A stretch of DNA of 64,000 nt from Thermoanaerobaculia bacterium (lineage in GTDB: Bacteria > Acidobacteriota > Thermoanaerobaculia > Thermoanaerobaculales > Sulfomarinibacteraceae). The notes beneath the pieces are model-generated. The model was not told the DNA's origin, searched no databases, and worked only from the letters and a program-made list of their open reading frames with translations. Where the stretch lies: positions 1 through 64,000 of the forward strand of contig JAMOWA010000068.1 of the NCBI GenBank assembly GCA_027061805.1, in the 5' to 3' direction. The stretch's first letter is position 1. Every line of letters begins with the position of its first letter. Positions 50,351 through 59,192 of the stretch are shown piece by piece. The position numbers and the translations under genes are program-made.

Positions 50351-51211
50351 TCAGGGAGGCGGCAGCTGGATCTTCGACGTGGGCATCACGGGGGCGCCCC
50401 TCTTGGGCTGGTTCCGCTCGGGGAAACCACCGTCCAGGCTCACCACGATGGTGGGGCCCCTGTGGCCCGCCGGCGTCGGCAGTGGCGTGGGCACGAGCCC
50501 CCCTCCCGACCCCCAGACCCAGGCGGCCAGGTTGGCCATGTCGGTCATGGCGTGGGAGAGGCTCACGCCCGCGATCCCGAAGGCCACGGAGCGGTCGTCG
50601 AAGGTCCGCCAGTCACGGAGGGACCCCGTCCTGTAGAACTCCTCACCGAGGAGGGAGTACCAGCTCCGGCTCCTGTTGAGGGTGGTCCCCACGAAGTCGT
50701 CGAGCTGCCCTCTGCCCACCAGCCGGGGATCCCGGCCGTAGTACACCACGCGCACACGGTCCAGGATGGAGTCGGCGTAGTCCTGGTAGCTCCCCGCGTA
50801 GGAGCTCTCCCTCGGGTCGGTGTGGGTCACGGCGAGGGGGTCGTTGGCGTCCGCCACGAGCACCGCCAGCGTGCCCAGCTCGCGCACCAGGTCGCGGAGG
50901 GGTACGGGACGCCGCAGGTCGTCGGAGCACTTCCGGGCCTGGGCCAGGAGCGCGTCCCGGAGCTTGCCAGGCGGGCCCGCACGCCACGCCGGGGGCAGCC
51001 GGAGGCCGTCCTGGATCCCCTGGTCGTAGAGGCGGTGGTGCTTCCTGACCTGGCGTGCCAGGTCGGGAGGGAAGAAGCCCACGGCCTTCCACGCCACGTG
51101 GCGGGTGGTCCCGGGACTCCAGGCCAGGCTCGCCAGCCCCGCCAGGACCACCACGGCCGTGGAGACCCGCCGTGCGGTGGACCGGGTCACGGCCTCAGGC
51201 ACCCCCGCCAC
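50351..51211 (-). CDS. Membrane-anchored protein, possibly S1-P1/phospholipase C-like
   Basis: 286 residues from GTG 51211 (GTG 51202 possible). One N-terminal hydrophobic segment (about 14-32) anchors or exports it. The mature part is mostly helical with scattered His/Asp (KHHRLYDQGIQDG, VADANDPLAVTHTDP, DYADSILDR, SHAMTDMANLAAW), a pattern reminiscent of zinc-dependent phospholipase C/S1-P1 nucleases, but I cannot align the full ligand set. The C terminus is Pro-rich. It begins inside the end of the TlpA gene (17-base overlap), so the two are cotranscribed. Confidence 0.65.
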   Translation of the reverse strand: MAGVPEAVTRSTARRVSTAVVVLAGLASLAWSPGTTRHVAWKAVGFFPPDLARQVRKHHRLYDQGIQDGLRLPPAWRAGPPGKLRDALLAQARKCSDDLRRPVPLRDLVRELGTLAVLVADANDPLAVTHTDPRESSYAGSYQDYADSILDRVRVVYYGRDPRLVGRGQLDDFVGTTLNRSRSWYSLLGEEFYRTGSLRDWRTFDDRSVAFGIAGVSLSHAMTDMANLAAWVWGSGGGLVPTPLPTPAGHRGPTIVVSLDGGFPERNQPKRGAPVMPTSKIQLPPP

Positions 51212-51725
51212 CCTGCTCCCGGTCCAGCAGGGGCTCCAGCTCCCGGCGGAGCTCGTGGACCATGCCGGGGCTGTATCCGCGGTAGAGCTGCACGACGCGC
51301 CCGTCGGCGTCCAGCAGCACGTTCATGGGAATGCTCCGGACGCCGAGCCTCGCCAGGACACCCTCCTCCAGCCGGTATACCGGCAGGGTGAGCTTCAGCC
51401 TCTCGAGGAAGGCACCCACGCCCCTCGGAGACCGGTCCACGTTGACGGCCACCACCACGAAGCCCCTGCCCGCCAGCTGGTCGTAGAGGCGCTGGATCTC
51501 GGGCAGCTCCGCCCGGCACGGGCCGCACCACGTGGCCCAGAACGTGACCAGCGTGGGACGGCCCCGGAAGGTCTCGATGGGCACGGCGTCACCGCCATCC
51601 AGCGGCCTGAGCACGATACTGGGGAAGACGGGCCCCCGGTCCCCCGGCTGCCCATCCCCCGCATTCACCGGCAGTCCGGACAGCACGAGCAGGGCCAGAA
51701 CGACGATCGGCACAACACGCTTCAT
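51195..51725 (-). CDS. TlpA-like periplasmic thioredoxin
   Basis: 176 residues with a signal peptide (about 1-22, ending PVNAG). The redox motif is WCGPC in VTFWATWCGPCRAELPEIQRLY, and the cis-Pro lies in VRSIPMNVLLDADGRVV. TlpA/ResA-type proteins keep periplasmic cysteines reduced, for example for haem attachment; the two multihaem cytochromes in this window would need such a service (inference). ATG 51725 is preceded by TATGAT at six bases, so it reads as leaderless. Confidence 0.9.
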   Translation of the reverse strand: MKRVVPIVVLALLVLSGLPVNAGDGQPGDRGPVFPSIVLRPLDGGDAVPIETFRGRPTLVTFWATWCGPCRAELPEIQRLYDQLAGRGFVVVAVNVDRSPRGVGAFLERLKLTLPVYRLEEGVLARLGVRSIPMNVLLDADGRVVQLYRGYSPGMVHELRRELEPLLDREQGGGGA

Positions 51726-51731
51726 TGGCGC

Positions 51732-51737
51732 ATCATA
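51732..51737 (-). promoter_or_regulatory. -10 box (TATGAT) of a leaderless promoter
   Basis: Minus-strand TATGAT ends six bases before ATG 51725. A divergent leaderless promoter lies only 77 bases away. Confidence 0.62.
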
Positions 51738-51814
51738 GTCCACCCACAACCTCCCAACAAGGAGTGTCCCGTCACGAGCCATCCCCCGGCAATGGCGAAA
51801 CAGCTGAGAACCTG

Positions 51815-51820
51815 TATCAT
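51815..51820 (+). promoter_or_regulatory. -10 box (TATCAT) of a leaderless promoter
   Basis: TATCAT ends six bases before ATG 51827; no ribosome binding site in the gap. Confidence 0.58.
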
Positions 51821-51826
51821 TCATCC

Positions 51827-52183
51827 ATGGCGGCGACCGTCCACAACCCCCGTTACCGGACGTGGTCCCGGGCCTCCCGTGGGCTGCGGCGGGAGCTGTC
51901 CGCGGTGATCCCGGTTGCGGAGCTCCGCGGGCTTCACCGGAAGAGGTCCTGGCGGCACGTCCTCGTCACCGCGCGCCAGGCCACCATCCTGGCCCTGGCC
52001 TCGTGGAGCCTCTGGGCCCTCTCCGATCCACTCCTGTGGGGCCCGCTCGTCCTTCTCCAGGGTCTGGTCATCTTCGACAGCACCGTCCTGCTCCACGAGG
52101 TGCTCCATCGCCTGGTCTGGCAGAAACGCCACCCCCGGGCCGGGCGGCTCCCGGCCCTGGCGACCGCGGTGGAAACCGTGTGA
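51827..52183 (+). pseudogene. Truncated fatty-acid-desaturase-like fragment
   Basis: 118 codons. After a basic N terminus there are two hydrophobic segments (about 50-66 and 70-86) and then LLHEVLHRLVW, which looks like the first histidine box (HxxxH) of membrane desaturases and hydroxylases. The reading frame ends about 25 residues later, whereas such enzymes run to 300 or more residues with two further His boxes. None of the following sequence resembles the missing part, so this looks like a remnant. A good -10 box still stands in front. It could also be a short orphan membrane protein. Confidence 0.5.
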
Positions 52184-52201
52184 GCTCCCGTCGCTTTCTG
52201 C

Positions 52202-52207
52202 TATATT
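52202..52207 (+). promoter_or_regulatory. Probable -10 box for the large secreted-protein gene
   Basis: TATATT in an A/T-rich patch (52198-52215), 58 bases before TTG 52266; the leader carries GGGAGG five bases before the start codon. Confidence 0.5.
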
Positions 52208-52265
52208 TTCAACAGAACACCTTCTCAGCTCGGATCCCACAACGGGGACCCTACGGGAGGACCGG

Positions 52266-55200
52266 TTGACACGATCCCTTTCGCGGTGCATCGCCTCGAT
52301 CCCACTCCTCTTTCTTGCCCTGGCCTCCGGGACAGGCCGTGCGGCAGACCCGCCGGACTACGACATCCGCGCCGAGCGCCGTGCCCTCCGGGAGCGCTAC
52401 TACCAGGAGGTGCAGCGTGTGGAGGACGCGGTCCGCCAGGGCACGCTCTCCCGCGAGGAGGCCTCCCGCAGGCTGGCCGAGCTCAATGCCCGCCGTTTCC
52501 AGACGGCACGAAGCGGTGCCTCCCGCTACACCACGGCCTACCGGGAGCTCATGGAGGAGGCCCGGCAGATCCGGGAGGAATGGTCCGCGGGCTACCGGAC
52601 ACGTACGGGGCGGCCGGATCCCGGCTGGAAGCCCCCCGTGAACTCGGGCACTCCGCTCGACAGCCCGTCGAGCCGCGGAATCTTCGGCGACCAGGACCTG
52701 ACCTTCGCCAGCGAGGCCGACCGCGCCGCGCTCGTGGAGGCCGCCCGCCGGAAGGGCTACACCGTGAAGGGCCGGCTCAGCGACGGTTACGTGGTGATCG
52801 AGGAGCTGGACATCGCGGCCCACGGCCCCACCGTCCGGCCCGCAAACCCCGTGAGCCCCCAGGGACGGCTCCACACCGCGGAGCTGGTCCAGGGGCACGA
52901 GAGCTTCGCCACCCCGGGCTCACGGCAGCTCTGGATCCCCGGCGAACGCACGGAGTGGACCCGCCGCGACACCCTGGGCCAGGTGGCGGACAACATCAAG
53001 AAGGCGGAACACGACCTCCGCAGGGACCCCTCCGGCCTCCGCAGCTGGGCCGAGCGGGAGGAATGGGCCCAGAACCTCTCCAAGGCCACGGGCCGGGCCA
53101 TGGACGCCGCCGGCAAGAGCGAGCAGGAGCTGGAGGCGGCCCTGGCGGCGGCCCGGCGGGAGGGGCGGCCGGCGACCGTCATCCGGAACCTGGAGAAGGA
53201 CCTGGCCTTCCGGCGTCAGCTCGCCGCCATCAAGACCCGCATGGACCCCAGGGCCGCGGGTCTGGTCCCGCCCGGTGCCAGCCCGGAGGAGACCCGGCGC
53301 ATCCTGAAGGAGTTCCAGGAAAAGGCCCTCCGGCAGTTCCACGAGGCCTACCGCACCGGCGTCGCCCAGAACCGCAAGCTCCTGGCCGAGATGGACGCCC
53401 GCATCTCCCGGCTCCGGGCCGCCGGGAAGACGGCCGAGGCCGACGCCCTGCTCATGGAGCGGGCCTGGATCGCCGATGCCGACGCCCAGGCGCTCCGGCA
53501 CCTCGCCACGAGCCCCGACGACGGAGGACGGCTCCTGGCCGAGATCGTCTCCGGCTCGAAGCTCGAGGCCGTCCGGACCCCCCGGGGAATCCGCTACCGC
53601 ACACCCACGGGAGAGCTGCTGACCGCGGACGACGTGAAAGCCATCGCCCGGCGGGCCGCGGAGGCCCCCGGCGGTGGGACCCACGCCGGCGGAAAGGGGT
53701 GGTCGAAGGCCCAGATCGCCGACGCCGTCCTGACCTTCGTGATCCTGCCGGCCATCCACGGAACCGAGAAGGAGCTCGAGGATGCGGCCCGCGAGGGGCG
53801 GGATCCCCGCGCCCTCTACGCCCTGGTCAACACCGCCTGGGAATCCACCCAGATCCCGGAGATCCAGCGGTCCTACTCCAGGGGCCAGGCCATCTCCCGC
53901 GACGAGATCCGGAAGGAGCTGGACCGGATCAAGGCCATGATCGACCGGGGCGAGCAGCCCAGCGCCATCGAGTCGGCCCTCCGGGCCGTCCTGTTGAGCA
54001 TCGGCCGGGTCACGGGCATCACGGACATCCTGGAGGCGGGCGGCGAGTTCGCCGGTCTCCTGGAGGCCACATGGAACGAGCTCGGCGGACCCCCGGGCGA
54101 CGTGGACGCCCTGGTGCGCCAGCGCTCCGGGAAGATGCTGGCCTTCGTGGAGCGGGAGACCGCCGAGATCGAACGGATCCGGGACGAGATCTCGGGGCTC
54201 CTGGACCGCGCCGCGGATCCCATGGAACGGATGCGGAAGGCCGAGCTGGAGCTCTACTCCATGAAGGCCCGGCTGGAACGCTCACGCCAGGCCCTCATGG
54301 ACCTCCGGACCCGCTGCACCGACGCCCGGCGCTTCAGGAGCCAGTTCGACGCCGAGGAACCCAACCTCACACCGGAACGGGAACGGGCACTCAGGGAGCT
54401 GAAGGCCTTCGCGGCGGCGGTGGAGGAGCTCTGTGCGGCGGCCCCCGGCGAGCGGAGCGCGGCCCTCGCGGTGGCCACCGGAGCCCGGGAGTCCACCGGC
54501 GACGCCCTCGAGACCTGGGAGACCACGCTGGCCTCCCTCCAGGAGACCGCCGGCTCCCTGAAGGACGAGCTGGACGCCATGGAGAGGATCCGGCAGGAGT
54601 CGGATCCCGGGGGTCTCCTCGCGGCGGCTCCGGAGGTCCTGGAGCGGGCCCGGGGCGCCGGTGAGGAGGCCGCCACCTCCATCGAGCCGGCCATCGCCCT
54701 CGCCGCCGAGGTGGCGGAGCGGGAGAAGAAGGTCCGCCTGTACCTCCGGATGCTCGCGGAGGCCCGGGCCGAGGAGGAGCGGACCCGGCGCGACGAGCAG
54801 CGCCTGGAATCCGCCATCGACGCCATCATCGACCTGGCCCCGAAGGTGGCCGGCAACCGGGTGAACAGCACGGTGGAGTCCGCCTACGCCTCCTTCGAGG
54901 GCATGCGGAGCGCCCTGAACCTGGACACCCTCCAGGCCGAGTGGGACGCCGCATGCGAGCCCGGCGTCTCCCTGCCCGACCTGGAGGCCCTCGAGGACGA
55001 GGGCCGCCGCGTCACCGAGGCGAGGACCCGCATGGAGGGGCTCCTCGGCAGGGTGGCCGACTGCTCGAACCCCACGCACATCATCGGTGGCGCCATCCGG
55101 CCCACCCGGGATGCCGCGGGGATCGAGACCCTCCACCGGGCCCTGCCGGGCCAGGAGATCTTCCTCCAGGTGGAGCTCACCGCCCACAACCTGGACCGGT

Positions 55201-57131
55201 CCGACTCCGTGGCGGTGGACCTCGAGGCCGTACTTCCCGACGGGACGATCGTCCCCCTCCACCCCCCGGCGATCGTGGTCCGCCCCGGTCAGGAGGAGGG
55301 CCACGGCACCACCGCCTCCCTCACCCTGGACACCGGCCTCGAACCGGGAACCTGCTCGGTGAGGGGTTCGGCCCGCCTGCAGGGCCGTTCCTTCCCCCTC
55401 CAGGGGACGAGCTTCGAGATCGTCCGTCCGGCCTTCGAGGTGGGGCCCCTGTACATCGCCTCGGCACCGGGGGCGCTCGACCTCGACCAGCGTTTCGCCG
55501 TCGGCGAACCCATCTCCATGTGGGTGGACGTCAGCGGTCAGGCCGCCGAAGATGCGCTGCCGCCCCTCACCGCGCTGTGGCGGATCGTCTCTCCCACCGG
55601 CACCCTCACCGAGCTCGGTCCCACCGGGCTCACGGACGCCGTGCTGGAGGGCGAAGGCGTCCTGGGTTCCCTGCTGGGCACCATCGGGACACGGGGCGGT
55701 CTTCCCCTGGGCGAGTACACCGTGGAGGCCGTGGTCCTCCTGGACGGTACGGAGATGGCACGGAGGACCGGCACCTTCGAGCTCGTGCCCCTCTTCGAGG
55801 ACGGCTGGATCCTCATCACCGACGACCCCGACAACACCCTGCCGATGGAGCGTTTCCGCCCCGGGGACCCCCTCGTGGTCATTGCGAAGATGACCTACAA
55901 CGGCAAGGACCCCGGCCGGCAGGTCCATGTCACCGTGGACTTCGGCGGGCCCGACGCCGCCATCGAGGACCTGGACATCGAGGGTGACCGCAGCTTCGAG
56001 CAGGGACCCGACCGCGGGACCGGTGCCGCCAGGACGGTCCCCCAGGTGATCCAGGAGGGCGTCTACACCGTCACCGTCACCCTCGACGGCGGGGAGGGCC
56101 AGGTGATGGAGGTCTCGGACAGCTTCACCATCGTCTGGCCCGTCCAGTTCGACGGTATCTACACCCGGGACGGGACCCCCCCCCACAACTACAGGGACCG
56201 CTTCGCCGGTGGGGATGGGTACCGGTGGTTCATGGGGTACCACTTCGTGGAGGTCCGCCCCGGCGACGAGTACTCCAGTGCCTTCCGCTGCCACGTGCAG
56301 GAGTACGACGTGGAGGTGCTGAGCTCCCCGATCCTGGGAACCGATGTCCCACGTCCCGGCCCGGCCACATCCACCTTCGACGGCGTGATCCCCCCGGACA
56401 TGCCGGCAGGGGTCTACGAGCTCCAGGGTATCGTCTGGTACAACGGCATCGGGTACACGAGCCAGGACCTGCAGTTCAGGATCGGCCAGGACCCCACCAT
56501 CACCATCACCTCGCCCGAGAGCGGCTTCATGGTGGACACGAAGGTCCTCGTCGTCACGGGCACCTGCGCCGACCGCAGCCTCACCCAGGCCACCATGATC
56601 ACCAACGGCGAGGCCGTCCCCATCAAGCTCGACAACGGCTCCTTCTCGGCCAAGACCGTGCTCCGGCCGGGCCAGAACACCATCCGGGTGGTGGCCGAGA
56701 ACGACTCGGGCACCGGCGAGGACAGCGTGTGGGGTACCGCCGACATCAACGCTGCCGCCCTCAAGATCGTGCTGAGCTGGGAGGCCCGGGGCACGGACAT
56801 CGACCTGTGGGTCACCGACCCCGAGGGCGCGACCACCAACTACCACCACAAGCGTCCCGCCGAGGGCAGGAACCTGGATGTTGACGACACCAGTGGCCCC
56901 GGCATGGAGACCTACACCATCGAGGTGCCCCTCCGCGGGCAGTACACGGTGGCGATCCACTACTACGCCGACCACGGTTACTCGGGTTCCGTGCCGTTCC
57001 GGGTCCAGGTGACCACCTGGGAGGCCACCTACCGGGAGCGTCGTTCCGGCACCACCGGCACGCTCCACGTGGCCGCGGGCGACCGCGACGAGCCCGGCGC
57101 GGTGGTCCGGTTCACCGTGCCGTTGTGGTGA
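52266..57131 (+). CDS. Giant secreted protein with coiled coils and DUF2135/YfaP-like C terminus
   Basis: 1621 residues from TTG 52266 (GGGAGG five bases upstream). A signal peptide (about 1-24, ending GRAADP) is followed by roughly 900 residues of charged helical and coiled-coil sequence rich in Glu/Arg/Ala. Then come several β-sandwich domains (about 950-1400), an Ig-like domain (TITITSPESGFMVDTKVLVVTGTC, about 1410-1490) and a C-terminal DUF2135/YfaP-like domain (IVLSWEARGTDIDLWVTDPEG, about 1500-1600). Probably an extracellular structural or adhesive protein. No catalytic motif seen. Convergent with the HEAT-repeat gene. Confidence 0.82.
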   Translation: MTRSLSRCIASIPLLFLALASGTGRAADPPDYDIRAERRALRERYYQEVQRVEDAVRQGTLSREEASRRLAELNARRFQTARSGASRYTTAYRELMEEARQIREEWSAGYRTRTGRPDPGWKPPVNSGTPLDSPSSRGIFGDQDLTFASEADRAALVEAARRKGYTVKGRLSDGYVVIEELDIAAHGPTVRPANPVSPQGRLHTAELVQGHESFATPGSRQLWIPGERTEWTRRDTLGQVADNIKKAEHDLRRDPSGLRSWAEREEWAQNLSKATGRAMDAAGKSEQELEAALAAARREGRPATVIRNLEKDLAFRRQLAAIKTRMDPRAAGLVPPGASPEETRRILKEFQEKALRQFHEAYRTGVAQNRKLLAEMDARISRLRAAGKTAEADALLMERAWIADADAQALRHLATSPDDGGRLLAEIVSGSKLEAVRTPRGIRYRTPTGELLTADDVKAIARRAAEAPGGGTHAGGKGWSKAQIADAVLTFVILPAIHGTEKELEDAAREGRDPRALYALVNTAWESTQIPEIQRSYSRGQAISRDEIRKELDRIKAMIDRGEQPSAIESALRAVLLSIGRVTGITDILEAGGEFAGLLEATWNELGGPPGDVDALVRQRSGKMLAFVERETAEIERIRDEISGLLDRAADPMERMRKAELELYSMKARLERSRQALMDLRTRCTDARRFRSQFDAEEPNLTPERERALRELKAFAAAVEELCAAAPGERSAALAVATGARESTGDALETWETTLASLQETAGSLKDELDAMERIRQESDPGGLLAAAPEVLERARGAGEEAATSIEPAIALAAEVAEREKKVRLYLRMLAEARAEEERTRRDEQRLESAIDAIIDLAPKVAGNRVNSTVESAYASFEGMRSALNLDTLQAEWDAACEPGVSLPDLEALEDEGRRVTEARTRMEGLLGRVADCSNPTHIIGGAIRPTRDAAGIETLHRALPGQEIFLQVELTAHNLDRSDSVAVDLEAVLPDGTIVPLHPPAIVVRPGQEEGHGTTASLTLDTGLEPGTCSVRGSARLQGRSFPLQGTSFEIVRPAFEVGPLYIASAPGALDLDQRFAVGEPISMWVDVSGQAAEDALPPLTALWRIVSPTGTLTELGPTGLTDAVLEGEGVLGSLLGTIGTRGGLPLGEYTVEAVVLLDGTEMARRTGTFELVPLFEDGWILITDDPDNTLPMERFRPGDPLVVIAKMTYNGKDPGRQVHVTVDFGGPDAAIEDLDIEGDRSFEQGPDRGTGAARTVPQVIQEGVYTVTVTLDGGEGQVMEVSDSFTIVWPVQFDGIYTRDGTPPHNYRDRFAGGDGYRWFMGYHFVEVRPGDEYSSAFRCHVQEYDVEVLSSPILGTDVPRPGPATSTFDGVIPPDMPAGVYELQGIVWYNGIGYTSQDLQFRIGQDPTITITSPESGFMVDTKVLVVTGTCADRSLTQATMITNGEAVPIKLDNGSFSAKTVLRPGQNTIRVVAENDSGTGEDSVWGTADINAAALKIVLSWEARGTDIDLWVTDPEGATTNYHHKRPAEGRNLDVDDTSGPGMETYTIEVPLRGQYTVAIHYYADHGYSGSVPFRVQVTTWEATYRERRSGTTGTLHVAAGDRDEPGAVVRFTVPLW

Positions 57132-57350
57132 GGGGAGAGGTGAGGGCGTCAGGGAGTCAGGACGTGAGGGCGTGAGGACGTGAGGACGTGATGGGGCGCC
57201 GTCCTGGCGAGCGAGGTGTGCAGCCCGGAACCCAGCCAGCCACCCGCCAACGGGACCCACGGCCACGGATCCACCTTCACCTCTTCACTTCTCTACTTCC
57301 TACCGTCCTACCGTCCTGACGTCCTATCGTCCTAACGCCCTCACGTCCTC
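57132..57350. repeat. Paired, oppositely oriented nonamer arrays between convergent genes
   Basis: The left block (57132-57190) is GTGAGGACG-type nonamers; the right block (57275-57350) is the reverse complement (CGTCCTCAC/CGTCCTACC-type). About 80 bases of ordinary sequence separate them. The two arms could pair into a large imperfect hairpin between the converging genes, perhaps acting as a two-way transcription stop. Confidence 0.7.
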
Positions 57351-58278
57351 ACCTTCCCCGCCCTCCACCGGTATACCTCGCCGCACAATGAGCCACGGCG
57401 GGGTCGGGGTCGCTGCGGGCGGCCCGGAGGCGGGCCAGTGCCCCGGGATCGCCGCTCTCTCCCAGCAGCGTGCAGATCTCCACCCGCCGGGCGGTCTCCG
57501 GGTATTCGGGGTTGTACTCGCCGAAGGCCTCCAGGAGCGCCGGCACGGCCAGGAGCCCGAGGCCACGCAGCCCCGCGAGCGCCGCCTCCCGGACCTCGGG
57601 TTCCTCGCCCTCCTGCAGGGCATCGAGCAGCGGCTCCGCCACCCGCGCGTCGTGGAAGCCGGCCAGGGCCCGGATGGCGTCGGCCCTGGTGTCCGCCCGG
57701 TACGCCGCCGCGGTCAGCGCGGGGATGGCCTCGGGATTCCCGATCTCCCCCAGGGCCCGGGCCGAGGCCTCCCGGCCCAGCCAGAACTCGTCCAGGTCGT
57801 TCAGGGTCCCGATGAGGAGGGGCACGGCCTCGTCCGCCCGCAGCGCTCCCAGGGCCGGAATGATGGAGGCCCAGAGCCCCGTCCGCTCGCGCAGGTCCCG
57901 CCGGAGGGCCTCCACCAGCGGCGCTGCGGCCCGGGGGTCCGTGGTGTCGCAGAGGATCAGAACCCCCTCCCGGTACCGTTCGGGGTCGGTGGACTTCACG
58001 AGCTCCAGCGCCCGGTCGACCCGGCACGACTCCCGGCACCGGGCGAGCAGCACCTCGTACCCCACCGCCACCATCTGGTTCTCGTGGAGACACGCCTGGA
58101 CGCAGGCATCCCCCGCCACGAGCTCGTCGATCCCCACCACGCTCGCCCCCGGCGGAATCTCCGGGGCGGGCGGCTCCTTTGCCACCTCGCCACCTCCGTC
58201 AGCCACCTGCCCGGCGGCCGTTCCCACCAGGAGCAGGATGGTTCCAAGGACCACCGACAACCGGCACATCGACCCCAT
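57349..58278 (-). CDS. Secreted HEAT-repeat protein
   Basis: 309 residues with a signal peptide (about 1-23). After a Pro-rich linker and a Cys-containing segment (GDACVQACL, CRESC), residues about 110-300 form HEAT-type helical repeats (DPRAAAPLVEALRRDL, ADEAVPLLIGTLND, NPEAIPALTAAAYR, DARVAEPLLDALQEG, EVREAALAGLRGLG, DPGALARLRAARSD). These are protein-binding scaffolds. No PBS-lyase catalytic role is implied. GGGAGGA precedes the ATG. Unknown partner. Confidence 0.8.
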   Translation of the reverse strand: MGSMCRLSVVLGTILLLVGTAAGQVADGGGEVAKEPPAPEIPPGASVVGIDELVAGDACVQACLHENQMVAVGYEVLLARCRESCRVDRALELVKSTDPERYREGVLILCDTTDPRAAAPLVEALRRDLRERTGLWASIIPALGALRADEAVPLLIGTLNDLDEFWLGREASARALGEIGNPEAIPALTAAAYRADTRADAIRALAGFHDARVAEPLLDALQEGEEPEVREAALAGLRGLGLLAVPALLEAFGEYNPEYPETARRVEICTLLGESGDPGALARLRAARSDPDPAVAHCAARYTGGGRGR

Positions 58279-58361
58279 CGCGTGTCCTCCCTTACCCCGA
58301 AACGGGTTCCCTCACAACCATACCCCATCCCGGCGGGAGACCACCCGGGCCACTCCCACGC

Positions 58362-59192
58362 TCAGGCGGAGCCGGGGCTTTCCCGCATCCTCCTCCAGCT
58401 CCAGGTGACGATCAGCATCAGGCCGAGGACCACCACGATGGCGGGGCCCGTGGGCATGTCCCACTGGTACGAGGCCACCAGACCCAGGGCCGATCCCAGC
58501 CAGCCCACGAGCCACCCCAGGATCAGCCGGGTGCGCATGGAATGGGCCAGCAGGATGGCGATGCATGCGGGGATCACCAGGTAGGCGAAGACCATGAGCA
58601 CCCCTCCGATCTCCACCGAGAAGGTGATGATGACCCCGAAGGAGAAGTAGAACAGGAAGTCCCACCACCGCACCCACCACCCCCGCCGCCAGGCCTCCTC
58701 GGGGTCGGTGGTGATCAGCATGAAGCGCCTGCGGAAGATCCAGTGGAAGAGCCCCACGGCCGAGTAGATCACCAGATCCTTGATCACGGTGGGCCACGTC
58801 ACCCAGAGCAGCGCCCCCGCCAGGGTCTCCTTGATGTGCTCGGCCCCCTCGGGCGCCCGGTCCGCCACGAGGATGGCCGCCGCCGAGGCCACCACGAAGG
58901 TGATCCCGATGATGGCCTCCTGGGGGATCCGCTCGTCCTTTGCGCGGGTCACCGCAAAGAGCACCGCCGCCAGGGTGGCGAAACCCATGCTGTAGAGCGT
59001 GGATCCCGGCTCCCCGGGGTGGTGGCCCGCGGCGAAGCCCACCACGGCGCCCAGCGCGGCGAACTGGGCCACCGCCAGGTCCACGAAGAGCACGCGCCGC
59101 TCGATCACGTGGATCCCGAAGTAGGCGTGGATGCCCACCAGGACCAGGCAGGCCACGAAGGGCGCCGCCATGAAGGTGAGCATGTCCGTCAT
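58362..59192 (-). CDS. Metal ABC transporter permease (ZnuB/MntB-like)
   Basis: 276 residues with about eight membrane helices. The pattern IERRVLFVDLAVAQFAALGA and the late VLMVFAYLVIPACIAILLA are typical of the ABC-3 (zinc/manganese/iron) permease family. It overlaps the substrate-binding protein gene by four bases (ATGA). No ATPase gene is found on either side, so the transporter must borrow one encoded elsewhere. Last gene of the operon that starts with the 126-residue His-containing protein. Confidence 0.88.
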   Translation of the reverse strand: MTDMLTFMAAPFVACLVLVGIHAYFGIHVIERRVLFVDLAVAQFAALGAVVGFAAGHHPGEPGSTLYSMGFATLAAVLFAVTRAKDERIPQEAIIGITFVVASAAAILVADRAPEGAEHIKETLAGALLWVTWPTVIKDLVIYSAVGLFHWIFRRRFMLITTDPEEAWRRGWWVRWWDFLFYFSFGVIITFSVEIGGVLMVFAYLVIPACIAILLAHSMRTRLILGWLVGWLGSALGLVASYQWDMPTGPAIVVVLGLMLIVTWSWRRMRESPGSA

